Both the position numbers and the translations under genes were made by a program. A stretch of 10,242 nucleotides of DNA from Alphaproteobacteria bacterium (GTDB lineage Bacteria > Pseudomonadota > Alphaproteobacteria > CACIAM-22H2). Where the stretch lies: NCBI GenBank assembly GCA_947500965.1, contig CANMWW010000037.1, forward strand, positions 1-10,242, written 5' to 3'. The notes beneath the pieces are model-generated. The model worked only from the letters and a program-made list of their open reading frames with translations, searched no databases and was not told the origin of the DNA. Of the stretch, positions 1 through 6,879 are shown piece after piece. The first letter of the stretch is position 1, and every line of letters begins with the position of its first letter.

Positions 1-1111
1 CGGGCCTGTCCATCGACACCGGGAACATGTGGAACTGGATGTCGGGCGTCGCGAGTTCCGGCCGCGTGCGGCAGAAGACGCCGACCTGGCCGGCGCCGAT
101 CGTCATCGGGCCGGAGCGCCGGAAGAGCCATTCGAGCGCGACGCCGAGCTTGCGCACCGGGCTGCGCGCGATGTCGTTGAAGGTGATCGGCTCCGGGCAG
201 CGATAGACGAAGCGGACCTGGAAATGGTCCTGCAGGCACTCGCCCACGCCCGGGCTCTCGACCAGCGTGGCGATCCCCTTCTCCTGCAGCAGCGCGCCCG
301 GGCCGATGCCCGAGAGCTGCAGGAGCTGCGGCGAGTTGATCGCGCCGCCGCACAGCACGACCTCGCGCCGCGCGCGCACGACGCGCTCCTGGCCGTCCCC
401 CGCGAGATAGGCGACGCCTGCCGCGCGCCGTCCCTCGAGCACCACGCGCGACGCGAGCGCGGAAGTGCGCACCTCGAGGTTCGCGCGCCGGCGGGCGGGA
501 CGCAGGTATTCGCGCGCCGTGCTCGCGCGCCAGCCGTCGCGCACCGTGAGCTGGAAATAGCCCACGCCCTCCTGCGTCGCGCCGTTGAAGTCCGGGTTGC
601 GCGGGATGCCCGCGGCCTCGGCGGCGGCGATGAAGGCCTCGCAGACCGGATGCCTGAGCCGCAGGTCGGAGACGCCGAGCGGGCCGCCCTTGCCATGGAA
701 GCCGTCGGCGCCGCGCTCCTGGTCCTCCGATCGGACGAAATAGGGCAGCACGTCGGCGAAGCTCCAGCCGGGATTGCCGAGCTGGCGCCAGAGGTCGAAG
801 TCCTCGGCCTGGCCGCGGATGTAGACGAGGCCGTTGATCGAGCTCGACCCGCCGAGCACCTTGCCGCGCGGCCACACGATCGAGCGCCCGTCGATGCCGG
901 GATCAGGCTCCGTGCGGAAGCCCCAGCTCAGGCTGGAATACATCGTGCGGAAATAGCCGACGGGCAGGTGGATCCAGGGGTTGCGATCCTCTGGTCCCGC
1001 CTCGAGCAGCAGCACGCGATGGCGCGGATCCTCGCTCAGCCGCGCCGCGACGACGCATCCCGCCGATCCCGCGCCGACGACGATGAAGTCGAATTCGTCC
1101 TGGCCGTCCAT
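1..1111 (-). CDS. GMC-family FAD-dependent oxidoreductase (choline/alcohol dehydrogenase-like), C-terminus cut by window edge
   Basis: FAD-linked oxidoreductase that would oxidise an alcohol or polyol in the cytoplasm; the substrate cannot be read from the sequence. The visible 370 residues hold the N-terminal dinucleotide-binding loop VVGAGSAGCV (11-20) with the acidic end of the second strand LLLEAGP (34-40). GMC signature 1 lies around GKVLGGSSSINGLVYIRG (83-100) and signature 2 is GGAINSPQLLQLSGIG (255-270). The family is usually about 530-550 residues, so roughly 165 are missing beyond position 1, including the catalytic His and its His/Asn partner. The start at 1111 was chosen because GGGGAAGG lies a few bases upstream; an in-frame ATG at 1132 has no such site. 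It is divergent from the HAD hydrolase with a 137-base gap. Choline dehydrogenase (BetA) is possible but unproven, so no symbol is given. The family call is firm. Confidence 0.93.
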   Translation of the reverse strand, partial: MDGQDEFDFIVVGAGSAGCVVAARLSEDPRHRVLLLEAGPEDRNPWIHLPVGYFRTMYSSLSWGFRTEPDPGIDGRSIVWPRGKVLGGSSSINGLVYIRGQAEDFDLWRQLGNPGWSFADVLPYFVRSEDQERGADGFHGKGGPLGVSDLRLRHPVCEAFIAAAEAAGIPRNPDFNGATQEGVGYFQLTVRDGWRASTAREYLRPARRRANLEVRTSALASRVVLEGRRAAGVAYLAGDGQERVVRARREVVLCGGAINSPQLLQLSGIGPGALLQEKGIATLVESPGVGECLQDHFQVRFVYRCPEPITFNDIARSPVRKLGVALEWLFRRSGPMTIGAGQVGVFCRTRPELATPDIQFHMFPVSMDRP

Positions 1112-1201
1112 GCCGCCTTCCCCGCCACGCATGAGGCACCGAGCGTGGCACAGGCCGGGCGCGGCGAGTAGTGCCACGCGGGGCGTTCCGGCATGATGCG
1201 C

Positions 1202-1220
1202 GGCGGCGCGATCCGCCGCC
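1202..1220. repeat. 7-bp inverted repeat between divergent genes
   Basis: GGCGGCG (1202-1208) and CGCCGCC (1214-1220) flank a 5-base loop, ending 28 bases before the HAD hydrolase start. It could be a hairpin in that gene's leader or a regulator site in the divergent region. In DNA this GC-rich it may also be chance. A CATGAT at 1192-1197 is a possible -10 element for the plus-strand unit, but I see no convincing -35. Confidence 0.25.
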
Positions 1221-1248
1221 CGCGAGACGGTTTCCAGGGAAGACGAAC

Positions 1249-1983
1249 ATGAAGCTGCACGATTTCCGCGTCCTCACCTTCGACTGCTACGGCACGCTCA
1301 TCGACTGGGAGAGCGGCATCCACGCGGCGCTCGGGCCGCTGCTCGCGCGCGGCGGCATCGCGCTCGGGCGCGACCAGGTGCTCGCCGAGTTCGCGCGGCA
1401 CGAATCCGCGCAGGAGCACGAGACGCCGGGCATGGTCTATTCGCGGCTCCTCGCGGCGGTCCATCGGCGGCTCTCCGACGCATGGGGCGTGCGCATGGAG
1501 GACGCTGACCACGAGCGGTTCGGGAACTCCGTGCCGGACTGGCCGGCCTTCCCGGACTCGGCCGAATCGCTGCTCTACCTGAAGCAGCACTACAGGCTCG
1601 TGATCCTCTCGAACGTCGACCGCGAGAGCTTCCGCGGCAGCAACCGCAGGCTCGGCGTCGAGTTCGACGCGATCTTCACCGCGCAGGACATCGGCTCCTA
1701 CAAGCCCGACCTGCGCAACTTCCACTACATGCTCGAGCGGCTCGCCGGCATGGGCATCGGCAAGGGCGACGTCCTGCACACGGCGCAGAGCCTGTTCCAC
1801 GACCACGCGCCCGCCCGGCAGGTGGGCCTCGCGACGGCATGGATCGACCGGCGCCACGCGGCCAGCGGCTGGGGCGCCACGATGCCGCCGCCCGAGGGCA
1901 CGTCGTGGGATTTCCGCTTCGACAGCCTCGCCGCGATGGTGGAGGCGCACCGGGCGGAGGCGGCTGGCAGCCGGCGCCCATGA
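1249..1983 (+). CDS. HAD-superfamily hydrolase, haloacid dehalogenase type II-like
   Basis: Cytoplasmic HAD-fold hydrolase of 244 residues, resembling (S)-2-haloacid dehalogenases, which hydrolyse 2-haloacids to 2-hydroxyacids through an aspartyl ester. Motif I is TFDCYGTLIDW with nucleophile Asp12. Motif II is ILSNVD with Ser121-Asn122. Motif III is SYKPD with Lys152. The helical cap lies between motifs I and II. The last motif is HTAQSLFHDHAP rather than the SSNxWD of characterised dehalogenases, so this is a related subgroup and the halogenated substrate is unproven; a phosphatase role is the alternative. The ATG at 1249 follows AGGGAAGA at a good distance, and an in-frame extension to 1171 lacks both a ribosome site and family similarity. 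Its stop overlaps the next gene's ATG as ATGA, which suggests translational coupling to the reductase. Confidence 0.88.
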   Translation: MKLHDFRVLTFDCYGTLIDWESGIHAALGPLLARGGIALGRDQVLAEFARHESAQEHETPGMVYSRLLAAVHRRLSDAWGVRMEDADHERFGNSVPDWPAFPDSAESLLYLKQHYRLVILSNVDRESFRGSNRRLGVEFDAIFTAQDIGSYKPDLRNFHYMLERLAGMGIGKGDVLHTAQSLFHDHAPARQVGLATAWIDRRHAASGWGATMPPPEGTSWDFRFDSLAAMVEAHRAEAAGSRRP

Positions 1984-2882
1984 GCGTCCTCTATGTCGGC
2001 GAGCCCGTGCGCGGCCGCGCCTGGGCGGAGATGCACGCCGGGCTCGCGCCCGACATCCCCTTCCATGTCCACCCGGACATGCCGGCGTCGCCCGGGGACG
2101 TGCGCTACCTCGTCGCCTGGAAGCTCCCGGACGGATTGCTGGAGACGCTGCCGGGGCTCGAGGTCGTGTTCTCGGTCGGCGCGGGCGTCGACCAGCTCGA
2201 CCTCGACCGGCTTCCGCGCGACGTCCCGCTGGTGCGCATGATCGAGCCGGCGCTCGAGCGCGAGATGGCGAGCTATGTCGCGATGGCGGTGCTGGCGCTG
2301 CATCGCAACCTGCCGGGCTATCTCGTCCAGCAGAAGGAGCGACGCTGGGCCGTGCTGCCGATCCGCGAGGCATCGGAGACCCGCGTCGGCATCCTCGGCC
2401 TCGGCGTGCTCGGCACCGCGGCCGCAGCCGCGCTCGCGCCCTTCGGCTTCGCCCTGAAGGGCTGGAGCCGCTCGCCAAGGTCCCTGCCCGGCATCGCCTG
2501 CTTCCATGGCGAGGATGGGCTCGCGCGGATGCTCGGCGCCTGCGACATCGTCGTCTGCCTCCTGCCGCTGACGCCGGAGACGCGCGGGATCCTCGATGCG
2601 CGCCGGCTCGCGATGCTGCCGCGCGGCGCCTGCGTCGTGAACGCCGCGCGCGGCGGGCATGTGGTCGAGGCCGACCTCGTCGCAGCGCTGGACAGCGGCC
2701 AGCTGCGTGCGGCCGTGCTCGATGTCTGCGCCACCGAGCCGCTGCCGGCGGACTCGCCGCTCTGGACGCATCCCGCGATCCTGCTCACCCCGCATGTCGC
2801 GGCGACGACGCGCGCGCCCAGCGCGGCGGCGGCGCTCGTCGAGAACATCCGCAGGCACCGTGCCCGGCATCGCCGCTACTGA
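1980..2882 (+). CDS. ghrA: Glyoxylate/hydroxypyruvate reductase A-like D-2-hydroxyacid dehydrogenase
   Basis: NAD(P)H-dependent cytoplasmic reductase that, in the GhrA family, turns glyoxylate into glycolate and hydroxypyruvate into glycerate. It has 300 residues. The nucleotide-binding loop is GILGLGVLG (137-145), and the WSRS that follows (162-165) has an Arg where NAD-preferring enzymes carry an acid, as in NADPH-preferring GhrA. The catalytic set is Arg224 in NAARGGHVVE, Glu253 in ATEPLP and His272 in TPHVAATT. The SVGAGVD segment (65-71) is also typical. The start is the ATG within the ATGA overlap with the HAD gene. The C-terminus stops about 13 residues early compared with E. coli GhrA as I recall it: after VENIRRHR only ARHRRY remains, lacking the usual VDRxRGY tail. 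The family is clear; the true in vivo substrate is inferred. Confidence 0.9.
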   Translation: MSVLYVGEPVRGRAWAEMHAGLAPDIPFHVHPDMPASPGDVRYLVAWKLPDGLLETLPGLEVVFSVGAGVDQLDLDRLPRDVPLVRMIEPALEREMASYVAMAVLALHRNLPGYLVQQKERRWAVLPIREASETRVGILGLGVLGTAAAAALAPFGFALKGWSRSPRSLPGIACFHGEDGLARMLGACDIVVCLLPLTPETRGILDARRLAMLPRGACVVNAARGGHVVEADLVAALDSGQLRAAVLDVCATEPLPADSPLWTHPAILLTPHVAATTRAPSAAAALVENIRRHRARHRRY

Positions 2883-2954
2883 GCGCGCGCCTGCGAAGCG
2901 CCCCGCCGCCGGGCCCCTTGCCCTCGGCAGGCGAGAGGCCAGATCATCGAGTGC

Positions 2955-2983
2955 CCGCGGAGTCGGGCGCCGCGGTCCTTTTT
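2955..2983 (+). terminator. Candidate intrinsic terminator after the HAD-ghrA unit
   Basis: CCGCGG at 2955-2960 pairs with CCGCGG at 2970-2975 across a 9-base loop, followed by TCC and five T (2979-2983). It lies 72 bases after the ghrA stop. The stem is only 6 bp but all G:C. It could instead be an attenuator in a long leader of the next small gene. Confidence 0.42.
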
Positions 2984-3040
2984 CGGGCGCGGCCCAGCCA
3001 ACCAGGCGGAGATCAGCGCAATTTCGCGCCCCGCCCCATC

Positions 3041-3057
3041 GAAAGGAGGTGATCCAG
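3041..3057 (+). promoter_or_regulatory. Extended Shine-Dalgarno, 17-base perfect match to the 16S rRNA 3' end
   Basis: The stretch GAAAGGAGGTGATCCAG is complementary, without mismatch, to the 3' end of alphaproteobacterial 16S rRNA (CTGGATCACCTCCTTTC). A usual site pairs 4-7 bases. The core GGAGG (3045-3049) sits 7 bases before the GTG start at 3057, a normal distance, and the pairing runs into the first base of the start codon. It fixes the GTG as the start of the small gene. The base before (C at 3040) and the bases after (TG) break the match, so it is not simply a longer piece of copied 16S gene. Confidence 0.85.
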
Positions 3058-3245
3058 TGCGCAAGGGATTGTCATTCGTGGCCGGTGCACTGCTGGTCGT
3101 TTCGGCGTCGGTTCCGGCCTTCGCCGAGGGTGGGTGCGCATGGTCCACGAAGCAGATGTCGGTCGAGGCCCCGTCCTCGGCGCGAACCTCGACGGCGTCC
3201 ACGGGCTCGACCGCCCAGCCTTCGGGAGCGCAGACGGGCGGCTGA
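3057..3245 (+). CDS. Small exported protein of unknown function (62 aa, signal peptide)
   Basis: I do not recognise a named family. Residues 1-23 form a Sec signal peptide: basic MRK, a hydrophobic core GLSFVAGALLVVSASV, and PAFA before a predicted cut at Ala23|Glu24. The mature part is about 39 residues. It begins EGGCAWSTKQM with a single Cys27 and one Trp29, then a low-complexity tail rich in Ser, Thr, Ala and Gly ending in GAQTGG, probably disordered. No lipobox precedes the Cys, so a lipoprotein is unlikely. The GTG start is set by the extraordinary ribosome site directly upstream, and a strong terminator follows 40 bases after the stop. The unit is therefore flanked by its own expression signals and is likely monocistronic and highly translated. 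The periplasmic location is inferred from the leader. Confidence 0.78.
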   Translation: MRKGLSFVAGALLVVSASVPAFAEGGCAWSTKQMSVEAPSSARTSTASTGSTAQPSGAQTGG

Positions 3246-3285
3246 GCCGCCCGCGCCGCGATCTGCGGACATAGTGCCTCACGGC

Positions 3286-3323
3286 GACCCGCCGGGCCCC
3301 GGGCCCGGCGGGTCTTTTCCTTT
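3286..3323 (+). terminator. Strong intrinsic terminator of the small exported-protein gene
   Basis: A perfect inverted repeat with 14-base arms (3286-3299 and 3301-3314, almost all G/C) around one central base, so the real loop takes a few arm bases. It is followed by TTTTCCTTT (3315-3323). The T-tract is only on the plus-strand side, so it ends the small gene at 3057-3245. The complementary side has no T-run, so it is a poorer terminator for the permease transcript arriving from the other side. Confidence 0.85.
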
Positions 3324-3337
3324 CAAGGGGCAATGCC

Positions 3338-4258
3338 TCAGAGGCGGCCGACGCTGCGCAGGTAGCGCTCGCGCGAGAAGACATAGATGCCGCTGGAGAT
3401 GACGACCGCGGCGCCCGCGAGCGTCCAGAGGTCCGGCAGGTCGCCGAAGAGCATCCAGCCCAGGAACGTGATCCAGGGCAGCTGCAGGTACATGTAGGGA
3501 GCCAGGGACGAGGCCTCGGTGCGCCTGTAGGCGAGGATCAGGAACCAGTGCCCGACCGCGCCCATGAAGCCGGTCAGCACCATCAGCGACCAGTCGAGCG
3601 GCGTCGGCCAGGTCCAGACCACCGGCACGAAGAGCGTCGCTGCCGCTGCCCCGACCGTCGCGGTGTAGACGAAGGTGAGCTGCGGCGGGTCATGCGCCGA
3701 GATCGAGCGCGTGACGAGGTGGAAGAGCGCGTTGCCCATCGCCTGCGCGAGCGCGAACCCCGCCACCCAGGTCAGGACGCCGCTGCCTGGCCGGATGATC
3801 GCCAGCACGCCGCACAGGCCGATCGCCACGGCGAACCAGCGTCGCGGACCGACGCGCTCGCCGAGCAGCAGCGCCGCCAGCGCCGTGACGAGCAGCGGCG
3901 CGATGAAGCTGATCGCCTGCACTTCGGCGAGCTGCATGTGCTGGATGGCGACGAAGAACAGGAAGTTGACCACCGCGAGCAGCGTCGCGCGCAGCAGCTG
4001 GAGGCCGGGCCGCCGCGAGACGAGGCCGCCCGCGGGCCACAGCCGCGCGGCGAGCGGCAGCACGATCACGAAGGCGAAGAAGAACCGGCCCCAGGTGACC
4101 TGCAGCGGATGGTAGGACTGCGTGAGGAGCTTCGCCGTCGCGTCGAGGACGCCGAAGGACCAGGTCCCGGCGAGGAAGAAGCCGATCCCGGCCACCAGCG
4201 AGGCCTGCTGTCCGCCGGGCGCGGCTGGGGCTGTTCGGGTCATCTCCTGGCCACGCAT
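3338..4258 (-). CDS. DMT-superfamily permease with two EamA domains
   Basis: Inner-membrane transporter of 306 residues with about ten predicted membrane segments in two EamA repeats (about 22-156 and 165-296). The first repeat ends with the family pattern QAISFIAPLLVTALAALLLGE (114-134) followed by Arg/Trp and IIRPG. The second carries YRRTEASSLAPYMYLQLPW (244-262), then FGDLPDLWTLAGAAVVISSG (271-290) and a basic tail. DMT/EamA proteins export or import metabolites such as amino acids, nucleosides or S-adenosylmethionine; nothing here fixes the substrate. The ATG at 4258 has no clear ribosome site. A second ATG at 4243 has AGGAG immediately in front, too close to be normal, so the start is uncertain by five codons. 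It is convergent with the small exported-protein gene and divergent from the DUF1800 gene. Confidence 0.92.
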   Translation of the reverse strand: MRGQEMTRTAPAAPGGQQASLVAGIGFFLAGTWSFGVLDATAKLLTQSYHPLQVTWGRFFFAFVIVLPLAARLWPAGGLVSRRPGLQLLRATLLAVVNFLFFVAIQHMQLAEVQAISFIAPLLVTALAALLLGERVGPRRWFAVAIGLCGVLAIIRPGSGVLTWVAGFALAQAMGNALFHLVTRSISAHDPPQLTFVYTATVGAAAATLFVPVVWTWPTPLDWSLMVLTGFMGAVGHWFLILAYRRTEASSLAPYMYLQLPWITFLGWMLFGDLPDLWTLAGAAVVISSGIYVFSRERYLRSVGRL

Positions 4259-4310
4259 CCGGTCTGGGGCGGATGACAGGAGATTAACACCAATGCGCCG
4301 CGACTGCGCC

Positions 4311-4316
4311 TATGCT
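4311..4316 (+). promoter_or_regulatory. Possible -10 element (TATGCT) for the DUF1800-DUF1501 unit
   Basis: TATGCT lies 35 bases before the ATG at 4352, which would give a leader of about 30 bases. TTAACA at 4284-4289 resembles a -35 but is 21 bases away, which is too far, and no better -35 is visible. The 93-base gap to the divergent permease gene must hold both promoters. Confidence 0.3.
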
Positions 4317-4351
4317 GCCTCCATGGGCCGGGTTGCTTCCGGAGCATGGAC

Positions 4352-5677
4352 ATGAGCAAGGCTGGGCATCTCGCCGTCTCGCGGTTCGGGATGGGCCCGG
4401 GGCCGGGCGAGGTCGCGGCCGCCGCGCGCGATCCGCGCGGCTGGGCGCTCGCGCAGCTCGACGCGCGCCCCGCGACCTCGCGCCGCTTCGACGACCTGCC
4501 CACGGGCAAGGTCGCCGCGCGCAGCTTCACGCGCTTCGTGCGCGGCGCGCGCGGCGACGCGGATGCGCGCCTGCCGGAGAGCGCGCGCAGCCTCTACATG
4601 CGAGAGGCCGTCGCCCGCATCGCCGTGCAGGTCGAGGGCGCGGCACCTTTCGTCGAGCGCCTCGTCGCCTTCTGGTCGAACCACTTCACCGTCTCGATCC
4701 AGCGCGCCATCGTGCTGCCGCTCGCCGGCGCCTTCGAGCGCGAGGCGATACGGCCGCACGTCCTCGGTCGCTTCGGCGACATGCTGCTGGCCGTCGCGCG
4801 GCACCCGGCGATGCTGCTCTACCTCGACCAGGCGCAATCGGCGGGACCGGAGTCGATGGCCGCGCGCCGGCGCGGCCGCGGGATCAACGAGAACCTCGCG
4901 CGAGAGATCCTCGAGCTGCACACCCTGGGCGTCGAGGGCGGCTATGCGCAGGACGACGTCGCCGCCTTCGCGCGCATCCTCACCGGCTGGTCGATCGCGC
5001 GCGAGGACGAGTTCGACCCCGGGAGCTTCCTCTTCCGCGCGCGGGCCCACGAGCCGGGCGAGAAGGTCCTGCTCGGCCGCCGCTTCGCCGAGGCCGGCGA
5101 GGACGAGGCGATCGCGGCGCTCGGCATGCTCGCGCGCCATCCCTCGACCGCGCGCAACGTGGCGACGCGCCTGGCGAGGCACTTCGTCGCCGACGATCCA
5201 CCGCCCGCGCTGGTGGGCGCGCTGTCGCGGAGCTTCCTCGAAAGCGACGGGGACCTCGCGGCTCTCGCGGCGACCCTGCTGCGCCACGACGCCTCCTGGT
5301 CGGCACCCGTGACGAAGCTGAAGACGCCGAACGAGTTCGTGGTCTCGGCGCTGCGCGCGGCCGACATCGTGCCCGAGGACCAGCGGATCGTCGGCGCGCT
5401 GCGCATACTCGGCCAGATGCCCTTCGCCGCCCCCTCGCCCGCCGGCTGGCCCGACCGGGCCGAGCACTGGATCGGCCCGGAGGCGATCATGCGCCGCGCG
5501 ACCTGGGCGATGGCGCTTGGCGCGCGCATCGCCGAGGGGCAGCGCCCCGAAGCCTTCCTGGCGCGCGCGCTGGGCGACGGCGCGAGCCAGGCGACCCGGC
5601 TCTGGATGCCGCGCGCGGCCTCCGCCAGCGACGCGATCGCGCTCGTGCTCGCCTCGCCCGAATTCCAGAGGAGATAG
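4352..5677 (+). CDS. DUF1800 family protein
   Basis: Protein of 441 residues, normal for DUF1800 (Pfam PF08811). Family marks are an N-terminal HLAVSRFGMGP (6-16) in place of the usual LLRRAGFG, FWSNHFTVS (107-115), the hallmark INENLAREILELHTLGV (178-194) followed by GGYAQDDV and RILTGW (208-213), KTPNEFVVSALRA (324-336), and the ending LASPEFQRR. Its biochemical activity is not established. It is the partner of the DUF1501 gene that starts 2 bases after its stop. DUF1800 proteins often have an export leader, but none is visible here. The ATG at 4352 is preferred because GGAG (4341-4344) is 7 bases upstream; the ATG at 4346, in frame, is only 1 base from that site. Confidence 0.92.
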   Translation: MSKAGHLAVSRFGMGPGPGEVAAAARDPRGWALAQLDARPATSRRFDDLPTGKVAARSFTRFVRGARGDADARLPESARSLYMREAVARIAVQVEGAAPFVERLVAFWSNHFTVSIQRAIVLPLAGAFEREAIRPHVLGRFGDMLLAVARHPAMLLYLDQAQSAGPESMAARRRGRGINENLAREILELHTLGVEGGYAQDDVAAFARILTGWSIAREDEFDPGSFLFRARAHEPGEKVLLGRRFAEAGEDEAIAALGMLARHPSTARNVATRLARHFVADDPPPALVGALSRSFLESDGDLAALAATLLRHDASWSAPVTKLKTPNEFVVSALRAADIVPEDQRIVGALRILGQMPFAAPSPAGWPDRAEHWIGPEAIMRRATWAMALGARIAEGQRPEAFLARALGDGASQATRLWMPRAASASDAIALVLASPEFQRR

Positions 5678-5679
5678 GA

Positions 5680-6876
5680 ATGGCGCTCACCAGGCGCGCG
5701 GCCCTCGCCCTCGCCGCCGCGCAGGCCGCGACACCCTTCGCCGCGCGCGTCGCGCTCGCCTCGGCGCCGACGCGCAACCGCCTTGTCCTGGTCGTGCTGC
5801 GCGGTGCGCTCGATGGCCTCGCCGCCGTGCCGCCGCTCTTCGAGCCGGGGCTCGGCGCGCTGCGCCCCGGCCTGGGCCCGGTCGCGACGGACGGCGAGGA
5901 TGGCGCGCTGCTGCTCGACCGCGGCTTCGGCCTGCATCCGTCCCTGTCCGCCCTGCACGCCATGTACCGCGCCGGCGAGGCTTCCTTCGTCCACGCAATC
6001 GCGACGCCCTATCGCGATCGCTCGCATTTCGACGCGCAGGACATCCTCGAGAACGGGGCGACGCGCGCGCGCGCGGCCACCGATGGCTGGCTCAATCGCG
6101 CGATCGGGCTGATGCCGCGCCAGGGCGGGCGCCTTGGCATCGCCGCGGGCACGAGCGTGCCGCTGGTCCTGCGGGGCGCCGTCCCGGTCGGCTCATGGGC
6201 GCCGCAGACCATGCCCGACCTCGGGCCGGACTTCCTCGCGCTGCTTGACCAGGTCTATCGCGGCGACGCGCCCCTGGCCGCGGCGCTCGCCGAGGGCCGC
6301 CGGATCCACGAGACGACCGGCTCGGTGCTCGGGGACGATGCGCGCATGGCGCCCGGGACCCGGCCTGGACCCGCGCTGCGCGCGATGGCGAGCGGCGTCG
6401 CGCGCCTGCTCGCGGAGGAGGGCGGGCCGAGGATCGCGAGCTTCGACCTCGCGGGATGGGACACGCATGCGGCACAGGCGCAGAGGCTGCGCCAGCTGCT
6501 GAAGGGCCTGGACGAGGTGCTGGAGGCGCTGCGCGACGGGCTGGGCGCGGAGTGGAGGCGCAGCGTCGTCGTCGTGGCCACGGAGTTCGGAAGGACGGTC
6601 CGCCGCAACGGGACCGGCGGCACCGACCACGGGACGGGATCGGTCGCGATGCTCGCGGGCGGCGCCGTGGCGGGGGGTCGGGTCCTCGGGGACTGGCCCG
6701 GCCTTGCGCCAGAGCAGTTGTTTCAGGGGCGCGACCTCGCGCCCGCGACCGACATGCGCGCCCTGTTCAAGGGCGTGCTCGCGGCGCACCTGGGTATCGC
6801 GCGCGCCGGCCTCGACCGGACGGTCTTCCCCGGAAGCGAGGAAATCCGTCCGCTCGATGGCCTGCTGCGCGCCTGA
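5680..6876 (+). CDS. DUF1501 family protein with twin-arginine leader
   Basis: Protein of 398 residues. The N-terminus LTRRAALALAAAQAATPFAARVA reads as a Tat signal (Arg5-Arg6, hydrophobic stretch, AxA-type site near residue 29), implying export as a folded protein. DUF1501 marks are LVVLRGALDGL (37-47), RSHFDAQ (114-120), LAGWDTHAAQ (257-266), ATEFGRTVRRNGTGGTDHG (300-318) and GDWPGL (337-342). These Asp/His/Glu motifs place it in the sulfatase/alkaline-phosphatase-like group and suggest metal binding. The reaction is unknown. The ATG follows AGAGGAGA at good spacing, and the ribosome site lies inside the end of the DUF1800 gene, so the two are one transcript. It ends 3 bases before the convergent folE stop, leaving no room for a terminator. 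Confidence 0.93.
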   Translation: MALTRRAALALAAAQAATPFAARVALASAPTRNRLVLVVLRGALDGLAAVPPLFEPGLGALRPGLGPVATDGEDGALLLDRGFGLHPSLSALHAMYRAGEASFVHAIATPYRDRSHFDAQDILENGATRARAATDGWLNRAIGLMPRQGGRLGIAAGTSVPLVLRGAVPVGSWAPQTMPDLGPDFLALLDQVYRGDAPLAAALAEGRRIHETTGSVLGDDARMAPGTRPGPALRAMASGVARLLAEEGGPRIASFDLAGWDTHAAQAQRLRQLLKGLDEVLEALRDGLGAEWRRSVVVVATEFGRTVRRNGTGGTDHGTGSVAMLAGGAVAGGRVLGDWPGLAPEQLFQGRDLAPATDMRALFKGVLAAHLGIARAGLDRTVFPGSEEIRPLDGLLRA

Positions 6877-6879
6877 ACC

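Noticed and set aside
29..1171. A plus-strand 380-codon open frame opposite the GMC oxidoreductase
   Set aside because: It has no family motif and an Asp/Arg/Ala-biased composition, while the opposite strand carries both GMC signatures.
1036..2478. A minus-strand 480-codon open frame opposite the HAD and ghrA genes
   Set aside because: The motif-bearing reading is on the plus strand; this frame has no recognisable domain or proper start.
2918..2947. Promoter-like TTGCCC and GATCAT, 18 bases apart, before the small exported-protein gene
   Set aside because: Each element matches only 4 of 6 bases and the site lies upstream of a candidate terminator at 2955-2983, so I could not support it as the gene's promoter. 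The rest of 2883-3040 shows nothing else.
3041..3061. A partial 16S rRNA gene copy in antisense
   Set aside because: Only 17 bases match, and the next bases (TG instead of CC) and the preceding C break the match, so it is best read as a ribosome-binding site.
4312..5679. An in-frame upstream extension of the DUF1501 gene reading over the whole DUF1800 gene
   Set aside because: The translation is Arg/Ala-rich without motifs and overlaps a clear DUF1800 gene. The ATG at 5680 has its own ribosome site and a Tat leader.
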